Assembly: GCF_900091615.1 (NCBI RefSeq)
Contig: NZ_FMIA01000002.1
Coordinates: 3,596,001 to 3,660,000 of the forward strand
From: Micromonospora yangpuensis
GTDB lineage: Bacteria > Actinomycetota > Actinomycetes > Mycobacteriales > Micromonosporaceae
Direction: 5' to 3'
Length of the DNA stretch: 64,000 nt
In this document: in pieces, positions 33,723-42,118 of the stretch
Position numbering within the stretch: position 1 is the stretch's first letter
Layout of the letters: each line of letters begins with the position of its first letter
Notes under the pieces: model-generated
Database searches by the model: none
What the model saw: only the letters and a program-made list of their open reading frames with translations
Told to the model about the DNA's origin: nothing
Position numbers and translations under genes: made by a program

Positions 33723-35203
33723 CCGTCGGCGTGGACCGGCTCGGGCTCGGCACCCTGCACCGGTTGCCCGTGGAGAGCCGACCCCTGGTGCGTCCCGGTG
33801 AGGTGCCGGTCGGCATCGTCCACCTGGGCCTCGGCGCATTCCACCGGGCCCACCAGGCGGTCTACACCGAGGAGGCGCTCGGTGTCGCCGGCGGCGACTG
33901 GGGCATCGTCGGGGTCGCGCCGCGCAGCACCGACGTGGTCGAGACCCTGGCCGCCCAGGACTCGCTGTTCAGCGTGACCACCCTCGCCGCCACCGGCAGC
34001 AGCACCCGGGTGGTGGGGGCGCTGGCCGGGGTGCGGCACGCCGCCGGTGACCCGCAGGCCGTGGTGGACCTGCTGGCCGACCCGGCGGTACGGGTGGTCA
34101 CCCTGACGGTGACCGAGAAGGCGTACCAGCTCGACCCGGCCACCGGGCGGCTGCGCCCCGACCCGGCGCTCGTCGCCGACCTGCGCGGTGACCGTCCGCC
34201 GACGACCGTGCCGGGGCTGCTGCTGCGCGGCCTGCAGGCCCGGGCGGCGGCGCAGGCCGGGCCGGTCGCGCTGGTCAGCTGCGACAACCTGCCGGCCAAC
34301 GGCAGCCGGCTGCGTTCCCTGGTGTACCAGGGGCTGGAGCGGGCGCGGGTGCCCGACGGGCTGCTCGACTGGGTGTCCGGCCAGGTCACCTTCCCGGCGA
34401 CCATGGTGGACCGGATCGTGCCGGCCAGCACGGCCGAGACGCTGACCGCCGCCCGGCAGGCCCTCGGGGTCAGCGACCTGGCCGCGGTGGCGGCGGAGCC
34501 GTACCGGCAGTGGGTGGTCGAGGACGACTTCCCCGGCGGCCGGCCGGCCTGGGAGCGGGCCGGCGCGGTGCTCACCGACGACGCCGGGGCGTGGGAGCGG
34601 TTGAAGCTGCGCACCCTCAACGGGGTGCACTCGGCCATCGCCTACCTGGGCGCGCTGGCCGGGTACGAGACGATCGCCGACGCGCTGGCCATGCCGCACC
34701 TGGGCACCGTGCTGCGGCGGCTGATCGACGAGGAGATCGCGGCGAGTTTCACCGGGCCGGAGGGGGTCTCGGTGACCGGGTACGGCGACGAGGTGCTGGC
34801 CCGCTTCGCCAACCCGGCGATCCGGCACCGCACCCTCCAGGTGGCCATGGACGGCTCGCAGAAGCTGCCCCAGCGGATCCTGCACACCGTGGCCGACCTG
34901 CGCGCCGCCGGCCGGTCGGCGCGGTGGGCGGCGTTGGTGGTGGCGGCCTGGATCCGGTTCGTCGGCGGGCGGGCCGACGACGGCACCGCACTGCCCCTGC
35001 AGGATCCGCTGGCCGAGCAGATCCGGGCGGCCCTGGCCGGGGCCGGCGACAGTCCGGCGCGGACGGTGCAGGCGCTGTTCGCCCTGGCCGAGGTCTTCCC
35101 CGTCGAGGTCGCCGCCGACGACCAGGTGCGTACCGACGTCACCGAGTGGCTGACCGCGCTGTCCCGGCACGGCGTCGAGGCGACCCTGGCCGGTGCGGCG
35201 TGA
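33713..35203 (+). CDS. Mannitol dehydrogenase-family reductase (fructuronate/tagaturonate reductase-like)
   Basis: A 496-residue long-chain dehydrogenase. The N-terminal domain has VGIVHLGLGAFHRAHQAVY, and the family active-site segment is KLRTLNGVHSAIAYLG, with the Lys, Asn and His of the catalytic set. The family covers mannitol dehydrogenase, UxuB and UxaB; placement between uxaC and KDG kinase favours reduction of the keto-uronate to mannonate or altronate. ATG 33713 overlaps the dehydratase by 10 bases; GTG 33719 with a 4-base overlap is an equally possible start. Confidence 0.85.
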   Translation: MAVTVGVDRLGLGTLHRLPVESRPLVRPGEVPVGIVHLGLGAFHRAHQAVYTEEALGVAGGDWGIVGVAPRSTDVVETLAAQDSLFSVTTLAATGSSTRVVGALAGVRHAAGDPQAVVDLLADPAVRVVTLTVTEKAYQLDPATGRLRPDPALVADLRGDRPPTTVPGLLLRGLQARAAAQAGPVALVSCDNLPANGSRLRSLVYQGLERARVPDGLLDWVSGQVTFPATMVDRIVPASTAETLTAARQALGVSDLAAVAAEPYRQWVVEDDFPGGRPAWERAGAVLTDDAGAWERLKLRTLNGVHSAIAYLGALAGYETIADALAMPHLGTVLRRLIDEEIAASFTGPEGVSVTGYGDEVLARFANPAIRHRTLQVAMDGSQKLPQRILHTVADLRAAGRSARWAALVVAAWIRFVGGRADDGTALPLQDPLAEQIRAALAGAGDSPARTVQALFALAEVFPVEVAADDQVRTDVTEWLTALSRHGVEATLAGAA

Positions 35204-36408
35204 CCCGCGACGCACCCGCCGGCACGCCCGGCCCGGTCACCCGGGTGGCGTTGATCGGCGCGAACGGGCACGGGCGGTCGCACCGTCGGGTGATCGCCGG
35301 ATTGCAGGCCGCCGGCCGGGTACGGCTGGTCGGGCTGGTCGACGTGCGACCGGTCGAGGACGAGCCGGAGGCGCCGGTGCCCGCCGACACGCTGGTGGGC
35401 ACCGACCACCGGGCGATGCTGGCCGCCGCCGAGCCGGACGTGGTGGTGCTCTGCACCCCACCGCACACCCATCTGCCGATCGCCTCGGACGTGCTGGCCG
35501 CCGGGGCCGACCTGCTGATGGAGAAGCCTCCGGTGCTGTCCATGGCGGAACACCGGCGGCTGGTCGACCTGCTGGCCCGCACCGGTCGGGTCTGCCAGGT
35601 CGGGTTCCAGGCGCTCGGCTCGGCCGCCCTGGCCGAGTTGGCCGCCGCGATCGACGCCGGCCGGCTGGGCACGGTCACCGACATCAGCACCGTCGCCTCC
35701 TGGCAGCGCTCCGACGGCTACTACGCCCGCGCTCCGTGGGCGGGCCGGCGTACCCTCGACGGTCGGCCGGTGCTCGACGGCGCGTTGGCGAACCCGCTGG
35801 CGCACGCGGTCATGCAGTCCCTGGCCGTCGCCGAGCTGGCCACCGGCGCGCCGGTGGTCCCGGCCGAGATCGAGCTGGAACGCTACCGGGTCCGGCCGAT
35901 CGAGGTCGACGACACCGCCACCCTGCGCGTGGTGCCGGTCGACGGGCCGCCCATCGTGGTCGCGGTGACCCTGGCCGGGGAGGACTTCGTCCCCGGTGAG
36001 GTGATCGTGACCGGCACCGCCGGCCGGGCCGTGCTGGAGTACCCGACCGACCGACTGCGGCTGCCCGGTGAGGCCGGACTGCGGACCGTGCCGGGACGTC
36101 GCGGCCTGCTGGCGAACCTGCTCGACCACCGGGCCGACCCGGTCGGGGTGCCGCTGATCGCGCCGCTGGCACGCACCGCGCCGTTCACCGCCGTGCTGGA
36201 GGCGGTCACCGGTGCCCCCGAGCCGACCCTGCTCGACGACGACCGGCTGGTGACCACCGGCACCGGGGCGGACCGGGTACGCAGCATCCGGGGCGTCAAC
36301 GCCGCCCTGCGTCAGGCGGCTGAGGGCGGCCTGCTGCTGTCGGAGCTGCCGGTGCCGTGGGCGGTCGGGCCGCACCGGGTTGACCTGACCGGATTTACTG
36401 CAACATAG
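35200..36408 (+). CDS. Gfo/Idh/MocA-family oxidoreductase (C)
   Basis: A 402-residue dehydrogenase. The Rossmann part is VALIGANGHGRSHRRVIAGL (unusual GANGHG), and the EKPPVLS motif lies near residue 110. The C-terminal alpha/beta domain is recognisable (GALANPLAHAVMQSLAVAEL). The GTG start overlaps the reductase stop. It is the last gene of the operon before the pectate lyase, which has its own promoter. It differs clearly from the other two family members in the window, so it is not a recent duplicate. Confidence 0.83.
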   Translation: MTRDAPAGTPGPVTRVALIGANGHGRSHRRVIAGLQAAGRVRLVGLVDVRPVEDEPEAPVPADTLVGTDHRAMLAAAEPDVVVLCTPPHTHLPIASDVLAAGADLLMEKPPVLSMAEHRRLVDLLARTGRVCQVGFQALGSAALAELAAAIDAGRLGTVTDISTVASWQRSDGYYARAPWAGRRTLDGRPVLDGALANPLAHAVMQSLAVAELATGAPVVPAEIELERYRVRPIEVDDTATLRVVPVDGPPIVVAVTLAGEDFVPGEVIVTGTAGRAVLEYPTDRLRLPGEAGLRTVPGRRGLLANLLDHRADPVGVPLIAPLARTAPFTAVLEAVTGAPEPTLLDDDRLVTTGTGADRVRSIRGVNAALRQAAEGGLLLSELPVPWAVGPHRVDLTGFTAT

Positions 36409-36424
36409 CTGCACATAAAAGTCA

Positions 36425-36454
36425 TTGACTCTTTTGCGCGTTTCTCCCTACCGT
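36425..36454 (+). promoter_or_regulatory. Promoter for the pectate lyase gene
   Basis: TTGACT (36425-36430), an 18-base spacer and TACCGT (36449-36454) resemble the vegetative consensus. The surrounding 70 bases are AT-richer than the window. A CTGCAAC half-site at 36398 resembles half of operator 3, so LacI-2 control is possible but weakly supported. Confidence 0.55.
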
Positions 36455-36510
36455 TAGACATCGAGGCACATCACTTCGAAACTCATCCCCGAGAAGCTCG
36501 GAGAACGCCC

Positions 36511-37935
36511 ATGCGCCGTACCACCACCAGCGCGGCGATGGCCGCGGCCCTGCTCCTGACCAGCGCCGCGCCCGCCGCGGCGGCCGGGACCACCACCGCT
36601 GCCCGCACCGCGACGACCGGGACACACACCGCCGCGTCGGTCGCGGCACACACGGCCGCCGCAGGCGCGCAACCGAAGGTCCCCCTCGCCGCGCGGCTGC
36701 TCGGTCGCCAGGCACTGCCGGCCGGTGACGGCTGGGCCGCGGCCGGACCGGGCACCACCGGCGGTTCCACGGCCACCGCCGACCAGGTCCACCTGGTACG
36801 CGACCGGGCCGGACTGGTCCGGGCGCTCGGCGGTGACAACGCCACCAACCGGTTCAACGCCACCCCGAAGATCATCTACGTCGAGGGGGCCGTCGACGGC
36901 TTCGAGGGCCCCGACGGCGCACCGCTGGGCTGCGACGACCTCGCCGACCCGGAGTACTCCCTGCCCGCCTACCTGGCCGCGTACGACCCGGCGGGCTGGG
37001 GACGGGTGGCGCCCAGCGGGCCGTTGGAGGCCGCCCGGGTGCGTTCGGTGGCCAACCAGACCCGGCAGACGCAGATCAACGTCGGGCCGAACACCACAAT
37101 CGTGGGGCTGCGCGGGGCCACGTTGACCGGGCTGACCCTGATGATCGACACCGCGAACAACGTCATCGTGCGCAACCTCACCTTCGACGACGCCCGGGAC
37201 TGCTTCCCGGCCTGGTCACCCACCGACGGTGAGACCGGCAACTGGAACTCCCAGTACGACCAGATCTCGGTGCGGCGCAGCGCGAACGTCTGGGTCGACC
37301 ACAACACCTTCACCGACGGCGACAACCCGGACAGCGCCCAGCCGAGCTACTTCGGCCGGCCGTACCAGGTGCACGACGGGTCGCTGGACATCACCCACAC
37401 CGCCAACCTGGTCACCGCCTCGTTCAACCGGTTCGTCGGGCGGGACAAGCTGATGCTGATCGGCTCCTCCAACACCGTCGGACCGGACGTCGGCCGGCTC
37501 AACGTCACCCTGCACCACAACGTCTTCGACGGCGTGCTGCAACGGCTGCCCCGGGTGCGCTTCGGCCAGGTGGACCTCTACAACAACTTCTACCGGCTGG
37601 CCGGCCCCGGCTTCGAGTACGCCGTCGGCGTCGGCGTGCAGTCGGCGGTGTACGCGGAGAACAACTACTTCGCCCTCGGCGCCGACATCGCCGCCGCGGA
37701 CCTGCTGTACGACTGGGGCGGCACCGCGATCACCACCCGGGGCAACTGGGTACGCGCCACCGGTGACCGGGCCCGCCCGGTGGACCTGGTCGCGGCCTAC
37801 AACGCCGCCCACGAGCCGGACCTGGGCTCCGACGCCGGCTGGACCCCGACCCTGCGGGCCGGGCCGGTGCTGCCCGCGGCGCTGGTGCCGCTGACCGTAC
37901 CGCTGCTGGCCGGCGCCGACCGACTGCCGGTCTGA
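36511..37935 (+). CDS. Secreted pectate lyase, polysaccharide lyase family 1
   Basis: A 474-residue secreted enzyme that cleaves polygalacturonate by beta-elimination. The signal peptide is about residues 1-25 (ending APAAAAG), then an Ala/Thr-rich spacer to residue 65. The parallel beta-helix carries family marks: NTTIVGLRGATLTG, the NVWVDHNTFTDG calcium-site region, DGSLDITHTANLVTASFNRF, and QRLPRVRFGQVDLYNNFY with the catalytic Arg. There is no carbohydrate-binding module. ATG 36511 follows GGAG. It ends the uronate locus, and its products would feed the importer and isomerase pathway. Confidence 0.92.
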   Translation: MRRTTTSAAMAAALLLTSAAPAAAAGTTTAARTATTGTHTAASVAAHTAAAGAQPKVPLAARLLGRQALPAGDGWAAAGPGTTGGSTATADQVHLVRDRAGLVRALGGDNATNRFNATPKIIYVEGAVDGFEGPDGAPLGCDDLADPEYSLPAYLAAYDPAGWGRVAPSGPLEAARVRSVANQTRQTQINVGPNTTIVGLRGATLTGLTLMIDTANNVIVRNLTFDDARDCFPAWSPTDGETGNWNSQYDQISVRRSANVWVDHNTFTDGDNPDSAQPSYFGRPYQVHDGSLDITHTANLVTASFNRFVGRDKLMLIGSSNTVGPDVGRLNVTLHHNVFDGVLQRLPRVRFGQVDLYNNFYRLAGPGFEYAVGVGVQSAVYAENNYFALGADIAAADLLYDWGGTAITTRGNWVRATGDRARPVDLVAAYNAAHEPDLGSDAGWTPTLRAGPVLPAALVPLTVPLLAGADRLPV

Positions 37936-38007
37936 CTCCCGACGCCACGTCGCCGGGCCAGGGTCGGGCCGGCGATCCCCGCCGCGTCCCGCCGCTCGGT
38001 CCGCGTG

Positions 38008-38050
38008 GTCGCACCGGGCCGACACCGTCACGGTGTCGGCCCGGTGCGAC
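38008..38050. terminator. Bidirectional hairpin, 20-bp perfect stem, 3-base loop
   Basis: The left arm GTCGCACCGGGCCGACACCG (38008-38027) pairs with its exact complement at 38031-38050 around TCA. It lies between the convergent pectate lyase and STAS genes. This is the longest perfect hairpin noticed in the window. The gap 37936-38182 holds no other feature. Confidence 0.75.
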
Positions 38051-38182
38051 CGTGGTGGCGACCGGAGACGGAACGTCGCCGACGTTCCCACCGGACCGGT
38101 GCGAGTCCGACGGGAGGAGGGGCGGGTTCCGGGCCGGGCGGCCACCGGACCGGCGCGGGACGGTGCGGGCCCGCGCCGAGGG

Positions 38183-38773
38183 TCAGTCCGAACGGGCGGC
38201 GGCCAGTCCGGCCAGGGCCTGGTCGCGTTCGTCGAAGGTGAGGAAGACGGTGTCCAGCCGCATGGTGTGCAGCACGGTGAGCACGAACCGCGACGGCGCC
38301 ACCAGGCACAGCGGGAGACCCCGTTGCCGGGCGTCGTTGTGGGCCCGGACCAGGATGCCGAGCCCGGTGGAGTCGATCAGGTCCACCCGGGAGAGGTCGA
38401 GCAGCACCGGACGGTCGGCCGTGATCGCCTCGGCCAGCGCCTCGCGCAGCGGCTCGGCCACCGCCAGGTCGATGTCGCCGTTGGGCCGGACCACCACCGC
38501 CCCGGGCAGCCGGTCGACCGCCACCTGCCAGGTCCGCGCCTCGACCGGACCGGCCGACTGGCCCCCGGTCGGGGTGTCCAGCGGGCCGGTCGGGCAGCGC
38601 GGACAGCGGTGCGGCCCGGTGGCGAACGCGGACCCGCTCCAGGCGCTCTCGGCGATCACCGGCCAGACCAGGTCCGGCTCCCGCAGGTGCGTGGTGCGTT
38701 CGGTCTGGGTGTTGCCGCAACAGTCACAGATGAGCTGCACGGTGTCGGGGCGCAGGCCGGGTACGACAGTCAT
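38183..38773 (-). CDS. STAS-domain anti-sigma factor antagonist with N-terminal zinc ribbon
   Basis: A 196-residue protein. Residues 1-60 hold two CxxC pairs (ICDCCGN and HRCPRCPTG) that look like a zinc ribbon. Residues about 80-190 form a STAS domain with the phosphorylation motif LSRVDLIDSTGLGILV; the Ser in IDSTG is the expected target. STAS antagonists bind anti-sigma kinases and free the sigma factor. ATG 38773 follows GGAGGTG. The ribbon fused to STAS is an uncommon layout. The next STAS gene lies 121 bases upstream on the same strand. Confidence 0.83.
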   Translation of the reverse strand: MTVVPGLRPDTVQLICDCCGNTQTERTTHLREPDLVWPVIAESAWSGSAFATGPHRCPRCPTGPLDTPTGGQSAGPVEARTWQVAVDRLPGAVVVRPNGDIDLAVAEPLREALAEAITADRPVLLDLSRVDLIDSTGLGILVRAHNDARQRGLPLCLVAPSRFVLTVLHTMRLDTVFLTFDERDQALAGLAAARSD

Positions 38774-38894
38774 GTGGCACCTCCGGTGACGCGTCCGCCC
38801 ACCCGGACCGGGTGGACGGTTGGTGCGTGGCGGGGCCGGCCCGAACCGGTGCCGTCCCCGCCCGGCACCCCTCGCGGGCCGCCGCCGGACGCGG

Positions 38895-39293
38895 TCAACC
38901 CCGGGTCTCCGCCCTCGAACCGACAGCCGTACCGTCGTGGCCGGTCGATGCGACCGCCCGTGCCGGTACGACGTACAGGACCTGGTCGACCTGGGCGACC
39001 TGGAGCAGCCGGCTCAGCCGGGACGACGGTGAGCGCAGGACGAGCCGGCCACCGAGGGAGAACATCCGGCGGTGCGCGTCGAGCAGCAGCGCGATACCGG
39101 CGGCGTCGATGTTGGCGCAGGAGGTCAGGTCGATCACCAACCGCGTCGGGCGTAGCGCGAGCACCCGGTCCAGGACCGCACCGAGTTCTGCCACGGCGGC
39201 CAGGTCGAGCGGCTCGGTCAACGCCACCTCGACCAGTTCGGTCGCGGGCGGCCGGGCCGGATCGATCCGTCCGGTGTTCCGGGCCCTGCTCAT
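38895..39293 (-). CDS. STAS-domain anti-sigma factor antagonist
   Basis: A 132-residue STAS protein: LVEVALTEPLDLAAVAELGAV, then LVIDLTSCANIDAAGIALLL. The usual Ser of the DSxG motif is Ala here (IDAAG), so it may not be phosphorylatable by an anti-sigma kinase. ATG 39293 follows GGGAGGTG. It is divergent from the two-component system. Confidence 0.8.
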   Translation of the reverse strand: MSRARNTGRIDPARPPATELVEVALTEPLDLAAVAELGAVLDRVLALRPTRLVIDLTSCANIDAAGIALLLDAHRRMFSLGGRLVLRSPSSRLSRLLQVAQVDQVLYVVPARAVASTGHDGTAVGSRAETRG

Positions 39294-39480
39294 CCGCACC
39301 TCCCACGTCCGGCACGTCGTGACCACCGGCCGCCCGACCGTTGCTCGGCGGCTGCGCCGAGCTTGCGGCAGACATGTGGCAACGACCACGCAGAGATGTG
39401 ACGGTTTCATGACAACCGGACGGCGGCGGACGAATCGGGGGCGATTTGGCCACACCACCGACGGCCCGGATGATGGCCAG

Positions 39481-40161
39481 ATGACCGGAGTGCTGGTGAT
39501 CGAGGACGATGACCGGATCCGCCTGTCGCTGCTGCTCGCCCTGGAGGACGAGGGCTACCAGGCACGGGGGGTCGCCACCGCCGAGGAGGGGCTGCTCGAG
39601 CAGCGCAGCCGGCCGGCGGAGACCGTTCTGGTGGACCTGATGCTGCCCGGAGTGGACGGTTTCGAGTGCATCCGGCAGCTACGCCGCAACGACGGCGTAG
39701 CCATCGTGGTGGTCAGCGCCCGCGACGACACCCACGACATCGTCGCGGCGCTGGAGGCCGGCGCCGACGACTACCTGGTCAAACCGGTGGCGATCAAGGA
39801 GTTGTCGGCCCGGCTGCGGGCCCTGCGCCGGCGCGGCCGGGTGGTCGGGGCACAGCCGACGGTGCCGAGCCTGGTCTTCGGCGAGTTGGAGATAGTCCCC
39901 GACGGCGGTGAGGTACGCCTACGCGGCGAGCCGGTGTCGGTCACCCGCACCGAGTTCCGGTTGCTCTGCGAGCTGGCCCAGCACCCGGGCCGGATCCTGT
40001 CCCGCCAGCAGCTGCTGCAACGGGTGTGGGACCACACCGTCGGCGACGAACGCCTGGTCGACGTGCACGTGGGCCGACTGCGGCAGAAGATCGAGCAGGA
40101 CACCACCCGCCCCCGGTACCTGCTCACCGTCCGGGGCCTCGGCTACAAGTTGCAGCGGTGA
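39481..40161 (+). CDS. OmpR/PhoB-family response regulator
   Basis: A 226-residue two-component regulator. The receiver domain has the acidic pair EDDD at residues 8-11, the phosphoacceptor Asp in VLVDLMLPGVDGF, Thr/Ser in VVVSARDD and Lys in YLVKPV. The C-terminal winged helix runs SVTRTEFRLLCELAQHPGRI ... VDVHVGRLRQKIE ... VRGLGYKL. The ATG at 39481 has only a weak ribosome site. It overlaps the kinase gene by 4 bases. Confidence 0.92.
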   Translation: MTGVLVIEDDDRIRLSLLLALEDEGYQARGVATAEEGLLEQRSRPAETVLVDLMLPGVDGFECIRQLRRNDGVAIVVVSARDDTHDIVAALEAGADDYLVKPVAIKELSARLRALRRRGRVVGAQPTVPSLVFGELEIVPDGGEVRLRGEPVSVTRTEFRLLCELAQHPGRILSRQQLLQRVWDHTVGDERLVDVHVGRLRQKIEQDTTRPRYLLTVRGLGYKLQR

Positions 40162-41513
40162 GAAGCACCGGCCTGCGGACCCGGGTGACGGCCGGTTTCA
40201 CCGCCGGCGCGTTGGCCCTGTCCACCGCGATCGCGCTGGTGAGCTACCAGGTGACCCGGGGCTCGCTGCTGGCCGAGCGGGAACGCACCGCCGTACAGGC
40301 GGCGTACCTGGACTCGACCGTGGTGCAGTCGGGCCTGGCCGCCGAGCAACCGGACATCCTGGAGATCCTGCGTTCGCTGGACACCGGCGGGGACCGGCGC
40401 GCGGTGCTGCACCGCGACGGCACCTGGTACGCGCGCAACCTGGACGCCGGCATCACCTCGGCCATCCCCGCCGCCCTGCAACAGCTCACCCAGCAGGGCG
40501 AGCCCGCCGTGCAACGGGTCCAGGCCGGCGGCGCGCCGGCCCTGGTGGTCGGGGTGCCGCTGGCCGACGGCACGACCTTCTACGAGGTGGACTCGCTGGC
40601 CGAGCTGCAGCACACCCTGCGGGTGCTGGCCATCGTGCTGACCCTGGTCGCGCTGAGCACCGCGGTCGCCGCCGCCGCCCTGGGCCGGCACGCCACCGGG
40701 TACGTGCTCCGGCCGTTGCGCTCGGTCACCGACGCGGCCGAGGAGATCACCTCCGGTAACCTGACCGCCCGGCTCGACCCCGCCACCGAGCCGGACCTGG
40801 CCCGGCTCACGGCCTCCTTCAACGGCATGGTCGACCAGCTCTCCGCCCGGATGCAACGGGACCGCCGGTTCGCCGCCGACGTCAGCCACGAGCTGCGTTC
40901 CCCGCTGCAGACCCTGGAGGCCGCGGCCAGTGTGCTCAGTCGTCGCCGGGACCGGCTCGACGAGCGCAGCGGCACCGCGGTGGACCTGGTGAACGCCGAG
41001 ATCTCCCGGTTCCAGGCCCTGGTCAACGACCTGATCGAGCTGGCCCGCAGCGACCAGCCCCCCGACCGCCGACCGGTCGACATGGTGGACCTGGCCCGTC
41101 AGGTGTGCCAGTCGCAGGGCGTGCCGGGCGACGTGGTGACCCTCGACGGGGGCGCCGACCCGGTCTGGCGGGTCGACCGGCGACGGATCACCCAGCTGCT
41201 GTCCAACCTGGTCGACAACGCGCAGCGGTACGGCGGCGGGGTGTGCGCGGTCCGCCTCGGCACCGGACCTGACGACCACCTGCTGACCGTCGAGGACGAG
41301 GGGCCCGGCATCCGCCCGGAGGACCGTGAGGTGATCTTCGACCGGTTCGTCCGGGGGCGCGCCGCCCACGTGCGGGGCGCCGGCGACGGGACCGGCCTGG
41401 GGCTCGCCCTGGTGGCCCAGCACGCCGCCGCGCACGACGGCACCGCCCAGGTGACCGACCGGCCCGGCGGCGGCGCCCGCTTCCAGGTGCGCCTGGCCCG
41501 GGAGGGCGGATGA
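40158..41513 (+). CDS. Sensor histidine kinase
   Basis: A 451-residue membrane kinase. Two membrane helices (TAGFTAGALALSTAIALVSY and LAIVLTLVALSTAVAAAALG) flank an extracellular sensor domain of about 120 residues. A HAMP domain follows, then HisKA with DVSHELRSPLQ (phospho-His) and HATPase_c with NLVDNAQRYGG, DEGPGIRPED and GTGLGLALV. It pairs with the response regulator by GTGA overlap. The signal is unknown. Confidence 0.92.
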   Translation: MRSTGLRTRVTAGFTAGALALSTAIALVSYQVTRGSLLAERERTAVQAAYLDSTVVQSGLAAEQPDILEILRSLDTGGDRRAVLHRDGTWYARNLDAGITSAIPAALQQLTQQGEPAVQRVQAGGAPALVVGVPLADGTTFYEVDSLAELQHTLRVLAIVLTLVALSTAVAAAALGRHATGYVLRPLRSVTDAAEEITSGNLTARLDPATEPDLARLTASFNGMVDQLSARMQRDRRFAADVSHELRSPLQTLEAAASVLSRRRDRLDERSGTAVDLVNAEISRFQALVNDLIELARSDQPPDRRPVDMVDLARQVCQSQGVPGDVVTLDGGADPVWRVDRRRITQLLSNLVDNAQRYGGGVCAVRLGTGPDDHLLTVEDEGPGIRPEDREVIFDRFVRGRAAHVRGAGDGTGLGLALVAQHAAAHDGTAQVTDRPGGGARFQVRLAREGG

Positions 41514-42091
41514 GGACGCGGGCGCGGGTGCAACCACGGCTGACCCGGGACCTGGGGCTGCTGGCGGTCACCGCGATGCTGCTGGCCGGCTGCGGGGTTT
41601 CGGCGGAGGACCGGCCCCGGGTCATCGACCGGCCCGGCGGCCCGCATCCGGTGGGCACCAGCCCGGCCGCCCAACCGACCGGGCAGTTGACCGAGACGAT
41701 CTGTTTCGTCCGCGACGAGCAGCTCGTGCGGGTCGACCGACAGGTGTCGGACGCGGCGACGCCCGTCGACCAGATCCGGTTCCTCGCCGACGGGCCGACC
41801 AGCGCCGAACGCGAGGCGGGGTTGAGCACCGCGCTCACCGGGGCCAGCCGGATCACCGGGGTACGTCTGGTCGGCCGGGAGGCGTTGGTCGACGTCGCCG
41901 ACGGGCTGGTCGACACCGGCCGCACCGACGAGATGCTCGCCTTCGGTCAGGTGGTCTGCACACTGACCGCCCGGCCGGACGTCGACGGGGTGTCCTTCCT
42001 GCACGACAGCCGCCGGCTGGGGGTGCCCCGGGCGGACGGGTCGCTCTCCACCGGCCCGCTCACCGTCTCCGACTATCCCGTGCACCGCTGA
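41510..42091 (+). CDS. GerMN-domain lipoprotein
   Basis: A 193-residue secreted lipoprotein. The signal sequence ends in LLAGC (Cys near residue 28). A GerMN-like domain follows (QIRFLADGPTSAEREAGLSTAL ... GVRLVGREALVDVADG). ATG 41510 overlaps the kinase stop (ATGA) after GGAGGG. Third gene of the regulatory operon, in the manner of LpqB next to MtrAB in actinobacteria, so it may modulate the sensor outside the membrane; this is inference. Confidence 0.8.
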   Translation: MRTRARVQPRLTRDLGLLAVTAMLLAGCGVSAEDRPRVIDRPGGPHPVGTSPAAQPTGQLTETICFVRDEQLVRVDRQVSDAATPVDQIRFLADGPTSAEREAGLSTALTGASRITGVRLVGREALVDVADGLVDTGRTDEMLAFGQVVCTLTARPDVDGVSFLHDSRRLGVPRADGSLSTGPLTVSDYPVHR

Positions 42092-42101
42092 CGGTACGTA
42101 C

Positions 42102-42118
42102 TAAGTTATAAGTTACGG
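42102..42118 (+). promoter_or_regulatory. -10 region of a probably leaderless promoter
   Basis: TAAGTT at 42102-42107 and TATAAG at 42107-42112 form an AT-rich block in the 27-base gap before ATG 42119. TATAAG lies exactly at -12 to -7 of the ATG. No Shine-Dalgarno sequence is present. Confidence 0.5.

Noticed and set aside
36398..36413. CTGCAACATAGCTGCA as a full LacI-2 operator for the pectate lyase gene
   Set aside because: It is not palindromic like operator 3; only a half-site matches.
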